In this document: piece by piece, positions 54,134-63,064 of the stretch | How the letters are laid out: every line of letters starts with the position of its first letter | How positions within the stretch are numbered: the stretch's first letter is position 1 | Program-made: the position numbers and the translations under genes | Source of the DNA: DATENM01 sp045807725 | Lineage (GTDB): Bacteria; Acidobacteriota; Blastocatellia; UBA7656 | Length of the DNA stretch: 64,000 nucleotides | Direction: 5' to 3' | Assembly (NCBI GenBank): GCA_045807725.1 | Contig: JBJMGV010000036.1 | Coordinates: 66,670 to 130,669, forward strand | The notes under the pieces: model-generated | Database searches by the model: none | Told to the model about the DNA's origin: nothing | The model's input: only the letters and a program-made list of their open reading frames with translations

Positions 54134-55381
54134 TTAGATGTATCGAACTGCTTCCGATGGGTCGAGCCGCGAGGCGCGCACGATGGGATAGAAGCTGCTC
54201 ACGACGCCGATCAGCAGGCCCGCCAGGATGGCCGCGACGGCGAGCACAGGCTGAAGTTGAAAGGCCGGCTCAGTTTCGGCGAAGTACGGCAGCGCGATGA
54301 AGCTCGCAAGCATCCCGCCGGCCCAGCCAAGCAGGCCGCCCACCACGCTGATCAAGCCGACTTCAATCATCAAGCCTTTGATGATGTGAGCGCGGCGAAA
54401 GCCGATGGCGCGCAGCACGCCGATCTCTTTGGTGCGCTCGACGACTGAACCCATCATCGTCGTGAAGATCATCAGCGCGCCGATGGCGAGGACTACGCAT
54501 GAGACGGCGGCAGAGAATCGCGTCAATCGTTCGACGGTGTCGCTGCGAGCGCGCACCGATTGTTGAATGGCCGAGACTTTTGCGTGCGGCAAGCGCTCGC
54601 TGATCTCGGCCACAATGTCGCCGATGGGGCAGTCTTTACATAGCGCGCTCACTTCGATAAGGCTCAACTGGTCGGGCTTGTTGAGCAGTTGTTGAACGTG
54701 CGACAGCGGCGCGAAGATCATGCGGTCTTCCGCTGCGCCGGTCGGCGAGATGATGCCGGCCACCGTGTGCTCGCGCCCGGCAATCTGTAGGCGGTCGCGG
54801 GTGATCTTGAATTGATCGTGGCTCGGCGCGGCGTGGCCGTCGCTGTGCGCGTCCTGGTGAGGGTTGTCGCTTGCGGTGTGTGTGGTCGGCTCGATGAGGC
54901 CGAGCGCGCGCGCCGCTTCGTAGCCGATGAGCACGTCATCATCGGCTTCAGGCTTGCGCCCGACGATGTGCCACCATCGTTTCAGCGTCAGTTCGTTTTT
55001 GAAATCAACACCGGCCAGCAGCACATCAACATCGCCTACGCGCACTGCGCCCAACAGCTTCGGAGACACCAGGCTGATGCGGTTGCGCAGCGGGATGTCG
55101 TAGACGCTGGCCGCGTCTTCGCCCTTGAGCTGTTGAACATCGAATGACACGCTCGACACCGCGACGCCGCCGTAATCAAGCGACAGGTTATTCGACTGCG
55201 GCACGACGACGATGTTCGCGCCGAAGCGGTCGAGTTGCGCGCCAATCTCTTCTTTGATCGAACTGCTCAGGCTGAGCAGAGCAACAGCGGTTCCGATACC
55301 AATGGCGATACCGATGACCAGAAAGGCCGCACGGCCTTTGCGTCGCTTCAGATTGGCTAGTGCGATGGTGCTAATACGCAT
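54134..55381 (-). CDS. FtsX/MacB-type ABC transporter permease
   Basis: 415 residues. N-terminal helix (KGRAAFLVIGIAIGIGTAVALLSL), a MacB-like periplasmic domain of about 240 residues with a His/Asp-rich insert (HQDAHSDGHAAPSHDQF) and a cysteine pair in ALCKDCPIGD, then three helices of the FtsX core (SCVVLAIGALMIFTTMMGSVVERTKEIGVLRAIGF in parts). The His/Cys-rich periplasmic segment hints at metal binding. It works with the ATPase downstream and the DUF2318 protein upstream. Confidence 0.9.
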   Translation of the reverse strand: MRISTIALANLKRRKGRAAFLVIGIAIGIGTAVALLSLSSSIKEEIGAQLDRFGANIVVVPQSNNLSLDYGGVAVSSVSFDVQQLKGEDAASVYDIPLRNRISLVSPKLLGAVRVGDVDVLLAGVDFKNELTLKRWWHIVGRKPEADDDVLIGYEAARALGLIEPTTHTASDNPHQDAHSDGHAAPSHDQFKITRDRLQIAGREHTVAGIISPTGAAEDRMIFAPLSHVQQLLNKPDQLSLIEVSALCKDCPIGDIVAEISERLPHAKVSAIQQSVRARSDTVERLTRFSAAVSCVVLAIGALMIFTTMMGSVVERTKEIGVLRAIGFRRAHIIKGLMIEVGLISVVGGLLGWAGGMLASFIALPYFAETEPAFQLQPVLAVAAILAGLLIGVVSSFYPIVRASRLDPSEAVRYI

Positions 55382-55493
55382 AACGATTTTGGATTTTCAT
55401 GGCTTGGCGCTTCGCGCCGGCGATTTTGGATTTTAGATTAGCAGACTGAAGCATCAATCGGTCGCGCCTTGTTCCTCAATCCAAAATCCAAAA

Positions 55494-56027
55494 TCAGAAG
55501 TATTGTTGTCGGGCTTGCAGGTCGCTCGTTCTGATGACCAGCGTGTCGCCTTCGATCTGGCGCGGCAGGCCGACCGGGTTGCAGCCGCCTTGCGCTTCGT
55601 TGACCTGCGCCGAATGAAAGTGCAGTCCGCAGTTGTTGCAGACCATATCGTCGCCTTCCTGGTGATAGCCCTTCTTGGCGTGATAACAGGTGTCGCAGGC
55701 GTCGAGCGCGGCGCGATAAACGCCATCCGAACTCTTGAGTGCGAAGAAGCGCATCTTCTTGTTGTCGGGCAGCGCGTAGTCGTAGAACTTCGCCGTGCTG
55801 CTCAAGTCGGCGAGCGGGATGCGAATCTCGTTTGCCGAGCTGCTGTTATTAACGGCGGTCGCCGAAGGCTGATCGCTGCGACTGCGGAAAAAGAAGAAGA
55901 ACGACGCGGCGGCGAAAAGCGCGATCACCGCGACGATGAGCAACGGCTTCGTCTTTTTGCCATTCGCTTCGCCGGCGAACTGCGCGCGCTTGCGCTCGCG
56001 GTTATCGGTTTGTGGTTGATGCTGCAT
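55494..56027 (-). CDS. DUF2318-type membrane-anchored protein with CxxC motifs
   Basis: 177 residues. One N-terminal membrane helix (about 27-47, LLIVAVIALFAAASFFFFF). The exported domain has CDTCYHAKKGYHQEGDDMVC (in parts), then NNCGLHF and GGCNP, the cysteine pattern of DUF2318. In ferrous-iron/P19-type uptake loci, DUF2318 proteins are encoded next to FtsX-like permeases and an ATPase, as here. FTR1 permease and P19 are not in view, so the set is partial; metal handling is inferred. Confidence 0.85.
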   Translation of the reverse strand: MQHQPQTDNRERKRAQFAGEANGKKTKPLLIVAVIALFAAASFFFFFRSRSDQPSATAVNNSSSANEIRIPLADLSSTAKFYDYALPDNKKMRFFALKSSDGVYRAALDACDTCYHAKKGYHQEGDDMVCNNCGLHFHSAQVNEAQGGCNPVGLPRQIEGDTLVIRTSDLQARQQYF

Positions 56028-56120
56028 AACGATGATCCTTTTACGCCGCGTAGCGGCGCTTGAATTTAGCCAGGCGTTTCAACGCCTGGAATAAACGCCT
56101 GGAATAAGTGTTGCCCGTGT

Positions 56121-56178
56121 TCGCGTCGCGTAGCGACGCCTGACTCCTAGGGCATTCAACCGTCGCTACGCGACGCGA
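56121..56178. repeat. Perfect 18-bp palindrome of the GTCGCTACGCGAC type
   Basis: 56121-56138 pairs exactly with 56161-56178, loop 22 bp. A neighbouring CAGGCGTTTCAACGCCTG hairpin lies at about 56072-56089. Together with the tandem repeat that follows it fills the 439-bp gap 56028-56466; no gene seen. Confidence 0.65.
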
Positions 56179-56220
56179 CATCCATCTCGCTGCTGAACAC
56201 AGGCATTGAAATGCCTGCCT

Positions 56221-56395
56221 AAACTCACTTGCCGCTACGCGGCAAACGCCTGCTTAAACTCACTTGCCGCTACGCGGCAAACGCTTGCCCGAACTTCATT
56301 GCTGCTATGCGGCAAACGCTTGCCTGAACTTCATTGCTGCTACGCGGCAAACGCCTGCTTGAACTTCATTGCCGCTATGTGGCAAACGCCTGTCT
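56221..56395. repeat. Five tandem copies of a 35-bp unit with inner palindrome
   Basis: Units at 56221, 56256, 56291, 56326 and 56361, each 35 bp, built around TTGCCGCTACGCGGCAA (7-bp stem, 3-nt loop). Degenerate half copies continue to about 56450. The unit length is not a multiple of three and there are no spacers, so it is neither coding nor CRISPR. Confidence 0.8.
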
Positions 56396-56466
56396 GAACT
56401 CACTTGCCGCTGCGTCGCATCTTCACTCAATTGCTGCTACGCGGCATCTTCAGCCTGACCCTTGCC

Positions 56467-58830
56467 TCACAACTCAAGCTGCATGCGGCGCAGCAAATCC
56501 TCAAAGCGCGGGTCATCGCGCACGTCGTCAAAGACCGGCTCGACGTTGATGTAGACCAGTATGCCGTGCCGCTCGCGGTGAGTCTTTTCCAGATACGCGA
56601 AACCTTGATCGCGGTCGCCGACGCCGAAGTAAGCGCGCGCCATACTGTATGGCGAGACGTAGAGCCGCGCTGACAATTCGTTCAGCGTCACCAGTGACAT
56701 CTCGGCATCGGTCGTGCGACCCCACGCCGCGTAAGCGTGGCCCATTGCCGACATCGTTTCGGTGTCGTGCGGCACCAGTTCGAGCGCCTTCTCGAATTCG
56801 GCGACGGCTTCGCTGTACATCTGCTTCTGCTCGTAAATCATGCCGAGCCGCCGGTGCGCCACCGCGTAGTCGGGAGCCAACTCCAGCGTCTTGCGACATT
56901 GCGCGATGGCTTCGTCATACTGATGCGCGAAGTAATAAACCCGCGCCACGTTCAGATTGACGACCGGCGACAGCGGCTCAAGCTGCCTCGCCCGCTGTAC
57001 TTCGGCAATCGCCTCATCCATACGCCGCATCGCCGCCAGAAAGAGCGCGTACCACAGGTGCGCTGTTGCATAGGCCGGGTTCAACGCGATGGCCTGCTTG
57101 AACTCGTTCTCTGCCGCCGCCCACTCCCACTCGTACCAGAAGCGTATGTGCGCCAGGCTGACGCGCGCTTCGGCCAGCTTCGCATCGAGCTTCAACGCTT
57201 TCATCGCCGTCGCCTTGGCGCGCAGAAAAGCGGTGCGCGGCGGCATCGGGCTGTAGCTCGCCATCAGCGTATAGCTATCGGCAATGCCTGCGTAAGCCAG
57301 CGCGTAGTTCGGATCGAGCGCGATGGCTTGCTCGAAATACTCGATGCCTTTGCTCAGGTCTTCTTCCGTGCGCTTGTTCCAGTAATAACGGCCCTTGAGG
57401 TAGAGCTGATAGGCGGCGGTGTCTTCGGTGTAGCGCCGCGCCAGCCGCTTCTTCTGCGCGCCGGTCAGCTTCAGCCGCAAGTGCTCGGCGATCTCTGCGG
57501 CCATCTCTTCTTCGATGTGATGTACATCACGCATCGCGCGGCTGACCTGGCCGCCCCACAGGTGCGAGCCGTCGAGCGTGTCGATCAATTCAGCTTTGAT
57601 GATGATCTGTTCGCCGCGCTGAAGGATGCGCCCGATCAGCACGGCGCGCACATTCAACTCGCGCCCGACCTGCATCGGGTCAGGCTCTTGTGCGTGCAGG
57701 CTGCCGGTCGTGCGCACCTTGTAACGAAAGACGGTCGAGCGCGCCATCACGCGCAGTCGCGGCAACGCCGACAGCGTATGGATCAGCGATTCGGTGATGC
57801 CGTCCGACAGGTAGTCGGTTTCGGAATCGCCGCTCAGGTTGATGAGCGGCAGGATGGCCAGCGAATCAACGGCGCGGCGGCGCGACGGCGGGCGCGGCAG
57901 GGTCTGCGTCGGGCGATTCAGATCATACGTTGTGCCCGTCGGCGTGCGCGGGCCGGAGTCGAGGTCGCGCAGCAGGTTCTTCAGGTCGATCAATAATTCC
58001 TGCGCCGACTGGTAACGCCGGTCCGGGTGCTTTTCGAGGCACTTGCGAATGATGCGCTCGAACTCCGGCGGCACGTTGTAATTCAGCCGCGCGATGGGCA
58101 CAGGCTCGGCGTGAATGATGTGGTCAACCACTTCGACGCTGTTTGCGCCTTCAAATGGAAGCCGCCCGGTGAGCATCTCGTACATCACGATGCCGAGCGA
58201 GAAAATATCCGAGCGGTGATCTACGGGATGGCCCATCGCCTGTTCGGGCGACATATACGACGCCGTGCCGGCAACGACATTCACGACAGTCTGTCGCACC
58301 AGTTCTTTAGTCGTCTCGTCCGTGCGCAACGAGCCGGAAGAGATCGTCTTAGCGATGCCGAAGTCGAGAATCTTGACCGCGCCGCGCTCGTTGAGAATCA
58401 GGTTGGCGCTCTTGATGTCGCAATGGATGATGCCGAAGCCGTGCGCTTCGGTGAGCGCGTCGGCGATTTGCGCGCTGACCTCAATGGCGTCACGCGGCGC
58501 GAGCGGCCCGCGCTCCAGGCGCAAGCTGAGCAGCTCGCCCTGGACGTATTCCATCACGATAAAGATCGCGCCTTCGTATTCGCCGATGTCATAGATGGCG
58601 ACAATGTGCGGCGAGCGCAGGGCGGACGTAGCGCGCGCCTCTTGCATAAAGCGCGTGCGGCGGTCGGGGTCGTACTGATAGGAGGCCGGCAGGAACTTGA
58701 GCGCGACGTTGCGACCGAGCCGCGTGTCTTCGGCGAGGTAGACCTCGCCCATACCGCCCGCGCCCAGTTCTCTAATGATCCGGTAATGAGAGATGGTCTG
58801 CTCGATCACTGTGCCTGCACCTCGGGCCAT
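56467..58830 (-). CDS. Ser/Thr protein kinase with TolB-like and TPR domains
   Basis: 787 residues. The Hanks-type kinase domain (about 15-275) has the Gly loop GAGGMGEVYLAED, the Lys in VALKFLP, catalytic loop IIHCDIKSANLIL (the HRD arginine is Cys), DFGIAK and APE-like SYMSPEQ. A TolB-like/adenylate-cyclase-associated segment follows (about 325-450: SLAILPLINLSGDSETDYLSDGITESLI in parts). The C-terminus has eight or so TPRs. No membrane helix was seen, so it is probably cytoplasmic. This domain set is common in Acidobacteriota; targets are unknown. Confidence 0.92.
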   Translation of the reverse strand: MARGAGTVIEQTISHYRIIRELGAGGMGEVYLAEDTRLGRNVALKFLPASYQYDPDRRTRFMQEARATSALRSPHIVAIYDIGEYEGAIFIVMEYVQGELLSLRLERGPLAPRDAIEVSAQIADALTEAHGFGIIHCDIKSANLILNERGAVKILDFGIAKTISSGSLRTDETTKELVRQTVVNVVAGTASYMSPEQAMGHPVDHRSDIFSLGIVMYEMLTGRLPFEGANSVEVVDHIIHAEPVPIARLNYNVPPEFERIIRKCLEKHPDRRYQSAQELLIDLKNLLRDLDSGPRTPTGTTYDLNRPTQTLPRPPSRRRAVDSLAILPLINLSGDSETDYLSDGITESLIHTLSALPRLRVMARSTVFRYKVRTTGSLHAQEPDPMQVGRELNVRAVLIGRILQRGEQIIIKAELIDTLDGSHLWGGQVSRAMRDVHHIEEEMAAEIAEHLRLKLTGAQKKRLARRYTEDTAAYQLYLKGRYYWNKRTEEDLSKGIEYFEQAIALDPNYALAYAGIADSYTLMASYSPMPPRTAFLRAKATAMKALKLDAKLAEARVSLAHIRFWYEWEWAAAENEFKQAIALNPAYATAHLWYALFLAAMRRMDEAIAEVQRARQLEPLSPVVNLNVARVYYFAHQYDEAIAQCRKTLELAPDYAVAHRRLGMIYEQKQMYSEAVAEFEKALELVPHDTETMSAMGHAYAAWGRTTDAEMSLVTLNELSARLYVSPYSMARAYFGVGDRDQGFAYLEKTHRERHGILVYINVEPVFDDVRDDPRFEDLLRRMQLEL

Positions 58831-59010
58831 TGCTTACTGATTTATTCTCCCAGAAGCAGTGCCCTCTAGTCTACAGTCGAGCAGATTAGTTCTCGCAAAT
58901 ATCTCATCGTATGGTCAGGTGTGCTAATATAACAAACAGCCGGGCAGCCATATCGCTATGATGACTCAAACCCATTTGCTCGACCGGATTGATTTGCAGG
59001 AGTGAAACAG

Positions 59011-59220
59011 ATGGCTGAGAATGTGCGGACTCTGGAAGAGTTAAAAGACCGTGCGCTGGATGAAGTGCTGCGCGAAGTGGCACATCAAGGTCAGCCGTTG
59101 ATCGTTGTGCTGGAAGATGGCGAGACCGTTATTATTCAGCCGGCGGCGCAACTGAAATCCCTGCCCGTCCTCGAAGGTTTTATTCCCGAAGGTTGGAAAG
59201 ATGCCGTCTACGGAGAGTGA
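59011..59220 (+). CDS. Small antitoxin-like protein
   Basis: 69 residues. ATG at 59011 with AGGAG 8-9 nt upstream. Sequence VRTLEELKDRALDEVLREVA then QPLIVVLEDGETVIIQPA resembles the short Phd/VapB-like partners of PIN toxins; the C-terminal EGFIPEGWKDAVYGE would be the toxin-binding tail. It overlaps the PIN gene start by 20 nt, as in toxin-antitoxin operons. Confidence 0.75.
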   Translation: MAENVRTLEELKDRALDEVLREVAHQGQPLIVVLEDGETVIIQPAAQLKSLPVLEGFIPEGWKDAVYGE

Positions 59221-59686
59221 TCGGGTTCTTTTTGACGCTGGCCTTTTCATCGGCGCGCTGTTGTCTGGCGACCCTCGCTACGCCGAGGCCCGACCGCTTG
59301 TTGAAGCTGCGCGTCGTGGTGAGTTACTGGCCTGCACGACAACGGGTATCCTCAGCGAAGTCTACGCCGCGCTAACCTGGCATCAGGCGCAACCACCGCA
59401 CTCACCCGCACAAGCGGCAGCGGCGACACGGCTCCTGATCGACTCACCTTCTGACATTCGCATCCTTCAAACCAGTCAAGGCGTTGCTTTGCGAATGATG
59501 GAGCTGGTCGAAACCCATCAATTGCGCGCTCGCCGCGCTCATGATGCCCGACATGCCGCTGCCGCGCTCACCGCAGGCGTGCTTCAGGTTTACACTTATG
59601 ACGTAGCCGACTGGCAAGTCTTTGAGGCGGATGGCTTAAACATCGCCGGCCCCGAATCCACTCTCAGGCGTTTGGGCCGCCTCTGA
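59201..59686 (+). CDS. PIN-domain protein, VapC-like toxin
   Basis: 161 residues. PIN-fold acidic residues: Asp12 in LFDAGLFIGALL, Glu in GILSEVYAAL (about 53), Asp in RRAHDARHAAAAL (about 114), and Asp in YTYDVADW (about 136). VapC toxins are Mg-dependent RNases cutting tRNA or rRNA. Translation is probably coupled to the antitoxin through the 20-nt overlap. Confidence 0.83.
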   Translation: MPSTESDRVLFDAGLFIGALLSGDPRYAEARPLVEAARRGELLACTTTGILSEVYAALTWHQAQPPHSPAQAAAATRLLIDSPSDIRILQTSQGVALRMMELVETHQLRARRAHDARHAAAALTAGVLQVYTYDVADWQVFEADGLNIAGPESTLRRLGRL

Positions 59687-59704
59687 TCACAGCGGCTGGA
59701 TCAC

Positions 59705-61288
59705 CTACAGATAGACTCGGTAGTCGATCTCCTGGAAGATTGAATCTTTCCACTCAACGTCGGCCAGCCACTCTTCGTCAATCTCGTTGCGCTTGATCAT
59801 TTCATACAACCGCGTGAAGCGGTGGATGTGGTCGCGGAAACGTTTCTTGGCGTACTGCACGCTCGTTGCCGTCGTGATGATGAAGGCCCAGTCCGACGAT
59901 TCCGCCAGCAGTAACTCGCGCGCCGCCTGATTCAAGGCGCGCAACAGCAAGCCGTCGGCGCTCGGGTAATCGCGCGCCAGCTCGATCATCCGATCTTCGG
60001 CGACGTGCTGGTGCATATACATCCACTCATTTTCGCCGTTGATCCAGACGCGGTAATACCCTTCTGCGCCCCACGACGACGTGCCGATCTGTTGCTGTTG
60101 ATTGTCGGAGTATTCAGCCAGGTAATCGAGCGGCGTCGCCAGGCGAATCTCATTTTGATCGAAGTGAACTTTGCGGAAGAGGTAGTTCAGAAACTGCGGC
60201 CCCTCGAACCACCAGTGGCCGAACAGCTCGGCGTCGTAGGGCGAGACGATCAGCGGCTTGCGGCCCAACACCGGACTCAGGTGTCGCGCCTGCGCCTGCC
60301 GGTTCAAGACAAAGTGGCCGGCGTGCGAGGCGGCTTTGCCGGTCGCCCACTGCGGCACATACGGCTGCTTCGCGCCGAGATCGACTTTGCCGGTGACGCG
60401 GAAATACTTGATGCCGAGATTGCGGCGGATGCCGTCGCTGTGCAGGTAAGGCTTGATGTAATCGTAGTCACCATCAAAGCCGAGATCGCGGTAGAACTCG
60501 CGGTAGTCCACGTCGCCGGGATAACCGATTTCGGCGCTCCAGACCTGCTCGCTGGTTTCGACATCGCGCGCAAAGGCGGCGACGCCCGCAGGCGTGATGA
60601 CCGGCGCGTAGATGCCTCGACGTGGCTGCGGGTGGCCGAACATAATGGCGTGCGCATCAACGATGAAGAAGCGAATGCCGGCAGCGGCCAGCAGATCATC
60701 GACGCCGGCAGTGTAGGCGCATTCCGGCAGCCATATCCCTTGTGGCTCGCGCCCGAAATGCTTAATGTAATTTTGCTTACCGACTTCGATCTGGGCGCGG
60801 CGCGCTTCCGTGCGCGTCATCAGCGGCAGAAAGCCGTGCGTCGCGCCGCAGGTGATGATGTCTATCGCGCCGGCCTCCTGAAGCGCGCGAAAGCCGTTCA
60901 GGATGTTGCGTTGATAGCGGTTTTCGAACATATCGCGCGCGGCGGTGAAGTGGTTAAGGTACATGTGCGCGGTGGCGTTCATCGCCTCGGAATCCTTCGT
61001 GCGCACGACCTCTTTTTCGCACAGATCGATAAGCTTATTGAGGTGGTGAACGTAACGCTCCTGCAACAGCGGGTCGGCCAACATCTCGCACAGCGGTGGT
61101 GTTAGCCCCAGCGTCACGCGCGCCCGCACGCCGTCCAGCATACAGCCTTCAAAGACTTGCAGGAGCGGCAGGTAGGTCTCGCTGATGGCTTCAAAGAGCC
61201 AGTCTTCTTCGAGAAATTCAGGGTATTCGGGGTGGCGCACAAACGGCAGGTGCGCATGCAGGATAATCGCTACGAGTCCTTGTTCCAT
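59705..61288 (-). CDS. GH57 family 1,4-alpha-glucan branching enzyme
   Basis: 527 residues, typical of the GH57 branching enzymes. N-terminal LVAIILHAHLPFVRHPEY, catalytic nucleophile Glu189 in GIWLPECAYT and acid/base Asp352 in SPYDAELFGHWWFEG, then a helical C-terminal domain (SSWGAEGYYRVWINGENEWMY in parts). It introduces alpha-1,6 branches into glycogen, complementing GlgA at 10.6 kb. The DUF4912 protein just upstream on the same strand is a frequent partner. Confidence 0.92.
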   Translation of the reverse strand: MEQGLVAIILHAHLPFVRHPEYPEFLEEDWLFEAISETYLPLLQVFEGCMLDGVRARVTLGLTPPLCEMLADPLLQERYVHHLNKLIDLCEKEVVRTKDSEAMNATAHMYLNHFTAARDMFENRYQRNILNGFRALQEAGAIDIITCGATHGFLPLMTRTEARRAQIEVGKQNYIKHFGREPQGIWLPECAYTAGVDDLLAAAGIRFFIVDAHAIMFGHPQPRRGIYAPVITPAGVAAFARDVETSEQVWSAEIGYPGDVDYREFYRDLGFDGDYDYIKPYLHSDGIRRNLGIKYFRVTGKVDLGAKQPYVPQWATGKAASHAGHFVLNRQAQARHLSPVLGRKPLIVSPYDAELFGHWWFEGPQFLNYLFRKVHFDQNEIRLATPLDYLAEYSDNQQQQIGTSSWGAEGYYRVWINGENEWMYMHQHVAEDRMIELARDYPSADGLLLRALNQAARELLLAESSDWAFIITTATSVQYAKKRFRDHIHRFTRLYEMIKRNEIDEEWLADVEWKDSIFQEIDYRVYL

Positions 61289-61340
61289 TTCATCTCAGTG
61301 ACGGAATAGCTTCGTTGCTCAACAAGCGCCACACCAACGG

Positions 61341-61433
61341 CAGGGGCTAGAGACTGGAGGCTAGAGGCTGGTAAGAGAAAGCCGCGCAGCGCTTCCGTTT
61401 CCCTCTAGCCCCTGGCCTCCAGCCCCTAGTCCC
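61341..61433. repeat. Imperfect inverted repeat of the GGGGCTAGAG type
   Basis: Left arm 61341-61371 (AGGGGCTAGAGACTGGAGG...) and right arm 61401-61433, imperfect mirror. The right arm contains the TAG stop of the DUF4912 gene (61426-61428). Confidence 0.65.
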
Positions 61434-62403
61434 TCTCTTTGAAGACCCACGAGCTTGGCAGGCGGAACTGAGGCGGGCGCGGCAGGTGAAATTCGCTGCT
61501 CGGCGGCAAAGACTCGCTGGCCCCCGCGAAGAAGCGCGGCGTGACGTGCAGCGGGTGCGCGCGGTCGCCAATCAATTCGCGCTCGCTCTCAATCGCCTCA
61601 CGCAGCACTTCCGGCAAATAGTGCGCCAGGCCGACCGTCGCCAGTTGGCCGTCGCTGGCGAAATAGAGCTTCAACAGTTCGCTGCGAAACGGCTCCGGCA
61701 GCGCGTCGGTCATATCGAAAGTCAGTTGTCCGCCGATGGCCGCCACCAGTAGCGCGTTGCGCACAGACTCCGGCAGCTTGACCAGCAGGTCGGCGATCTG
61801 TTCGCCGTCAGCAGTCGAGCCGGGCATCGCCGCGACCGTGATATCCATCGCCTGCTCCGGCCCGAAGCCTGACGCTTGCAAGACATCGATGAACTCAGGC
61901 GGCGTCATCTTGTATTCCGGCTCAGGCGCTGGCGTCGGCGACACCGTGCCGCGCGGCGTCCTCACCTGATTCGACCGCGCCAGCGAGATGTAGCCATACA
62001 CGGGCGAGCGCACGCCGATCTCAAATTCATAGGTGCGGTCGGGAAAGACCATCATCCAGTAGCGCCCGTGCGGCCCGACTTCAAAGAAGGCTTCCTGGCT
62101 GCCGTCCATCTCGCGCAGCTTGAGCGTCGTGCGGAACTCAGCGGCTTCGGCTTCAGAGAAGATTCGCGTCAACCCCGTGAGACTTTCAGGACGAACCTCC
62201 CAGTAGATGAAGATGTGGAAAGGGTCTTGCAGCAGGGCGCGAATAATATCGACGCCGTAGCCTTCCGGGACCGGCAGTCCTTCGTCAATGTAAGGTTGAT
62301 CGTTCGGTTCTTCGGCGGCAATCGGGTGAGCGGCAGGCTGGTCCGGCTCAATCGGCTTGACCGGCGCCGCGCCGAACGAGGATGCGGGCCTGAGTACAAA
62401 CAT
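61426..62403 (-). CDS. DUF4912 domain protein
   Basis: About 325 residues. ATG at 62403 with AAGGA 7 nt upstream is preferred; the open frame extending to 62640 is antisense to hfq. The N-terminal region is Pro-rich. The DUF4912 core (about 50-150) has YGVDIIRALLQDPFHIFIYWEV, FRTTLKLREMDGSQEAFFEVG (in parts) and GRYWMMVFPDRTYEFEIGV (in parts). The remainder is helical and unassigned. Proteins of this family sit beside GH57 enzymes in many bacteria and may help glycogen metabolism (inference). Its 3' end lies in repeat sequence. Confidence 0.82.
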   Translation of the reverse strand: MFVLRPASSFGAAPVKPIEPDQPAAHPIAAEEPNDQPYIDEGLPVPEGYGVDIIRALLQDPFHIFIYWEVRPESLTGLTRIFSEAEAAEFRTTLKLREMDGSQEAFFEVGPHGRYWMMVFPDRTYEFEIGVRSPVYGYISLARSNQVRTPRGTVSPTPAPEPEYKMTPPEFIDVLQASGFGPEQAMDITVAAMPGSTADGEQIADLLVKLPESVRNALLVAAIGGQLTFDMTDALPEPFRSELLKLYFASDGQLATVGLAHYLPEVLREAIESERELIGDRAHPLHVTPRFFAGASESLPPSSEFHLPRPPQFRLPSSWVFKERD

Positions 62404-62560
62404 CTTCATCTCCTTCGCGCAGGGTAGACTAACTTTGTAGGTGATAGGCGGGGTGGTGTCAAGCACAGCGCCGGAATCGGGCGCAAACTCTTGCCCATAT
62501 TGAATTATCTGTGATAGGTTTGCAGTACCCTTGAAAATTTTTAACCGGGGAGTCTGGTAA

Positions 62561-62929
62561 ATGGAAAAACCATCACAACAAAACACAATCCAGGACAGTT
62601 TTCTCAACAGTGCCCGCAAAGAGCGCAGCAACGTCACCATCTACTTGATGAGCGGGGTCAAGCTTACGGGGAGGATCAAGAGCTTCGACAAGTATTCGGT
62701 GATTCTGGAAGCCGGGTCGCAAGAGCAACTCATCTTTAAGCACGCCATTTCGACCGTCTCGCTGCCGCGCGGCGGCGGGCGTGATTTCCATTACAGCCGC
62801 GAAGGACGTGAAGGGCGCGGCCCTGAGCGCGGGCCTGAACGCGGCCCTGAGCGTGAGCATCACAGTGACCGCGAGCACCCGCCGGAAGCGAACTCTACGG
62901 GATCGGCAGCCGGCGGCGAGCGTTCCTAG
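62561..62929 (+). CDS. hfq: RNA chaperone Hfq with charged C-terminal tail
   Basis: 122 residues. Sm fold: QDSFLNSARKERSNVTIYLMSGVKLTGRIKSFDKYSVIL (Sm1, in parts) and QEQLIFKHAISTV (Sm2, with KHAIS in place of the usual KHAIST/YKHAI). The tail from about 70 onward is rich in RG, RE and Pro and contains three near-copies of ERGP, probably a disordered RNA-contact region. GGGGAG lies 8 nt before the ATG. Acts post-transcriptionally with small RNAs. Confidence 0.95.
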   Translation: MEKPSQQNTIQDSFLNSARKERSNVTIYLMSGVKLTGRIKSFDKYSVILEAGSQEQLIFKHAISTVSLPRGGGRDFHYSREGREGRGPERGPERGPEREHHSDREHPPEANSTGSAAGGERS

Positions 62930-62961
62930 CCGCGAGCGTTTCTCTTGCCAGTTTTACGTCA

Positions 62962-62985
62962 CGGGCTGCCCGCTGCGGCAGCCCG
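62962..62985 (+). terminator. Possible hfq terminator hairpin
   Basis: A 9-bp stem CGGGCTGCC/GGCAGCCCG (62962-62970 with 62977-62985), 6-nt loop, 33 nt after the hfq stop; no U-tract, so weak. Confidence 0.35.
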
Positions 62986-63064
62986 ACTCATTTCCAGTAA
63001 ACAGTGAGCCGTGACAGGAGATAAGAAGTGCTTTAACTTGTCATTGTTCACTTGTCACACAGCT

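Noticed and set aside
56206..56397. 63-residue frame through the 35-bp tandem repeat; also possible CRISPR
   Set aside because: The unit is 35 bp, so the frame shifts every copy; there are no unique spacers and no cas genes, so neither coding nor CRISPR.
59011..59686. VapBC-like pair as a novel defence system
   Set aside because: Ordinary two-gene toxin-antitoxin layout with all PIN acidic residues; nothing beyond the known type.
62404..62640. N-terminal extension of the DUF4912 gene
   Set aside because: It runs antisense through the hfq start, and a good ribosome site supports the ATG at 62403.
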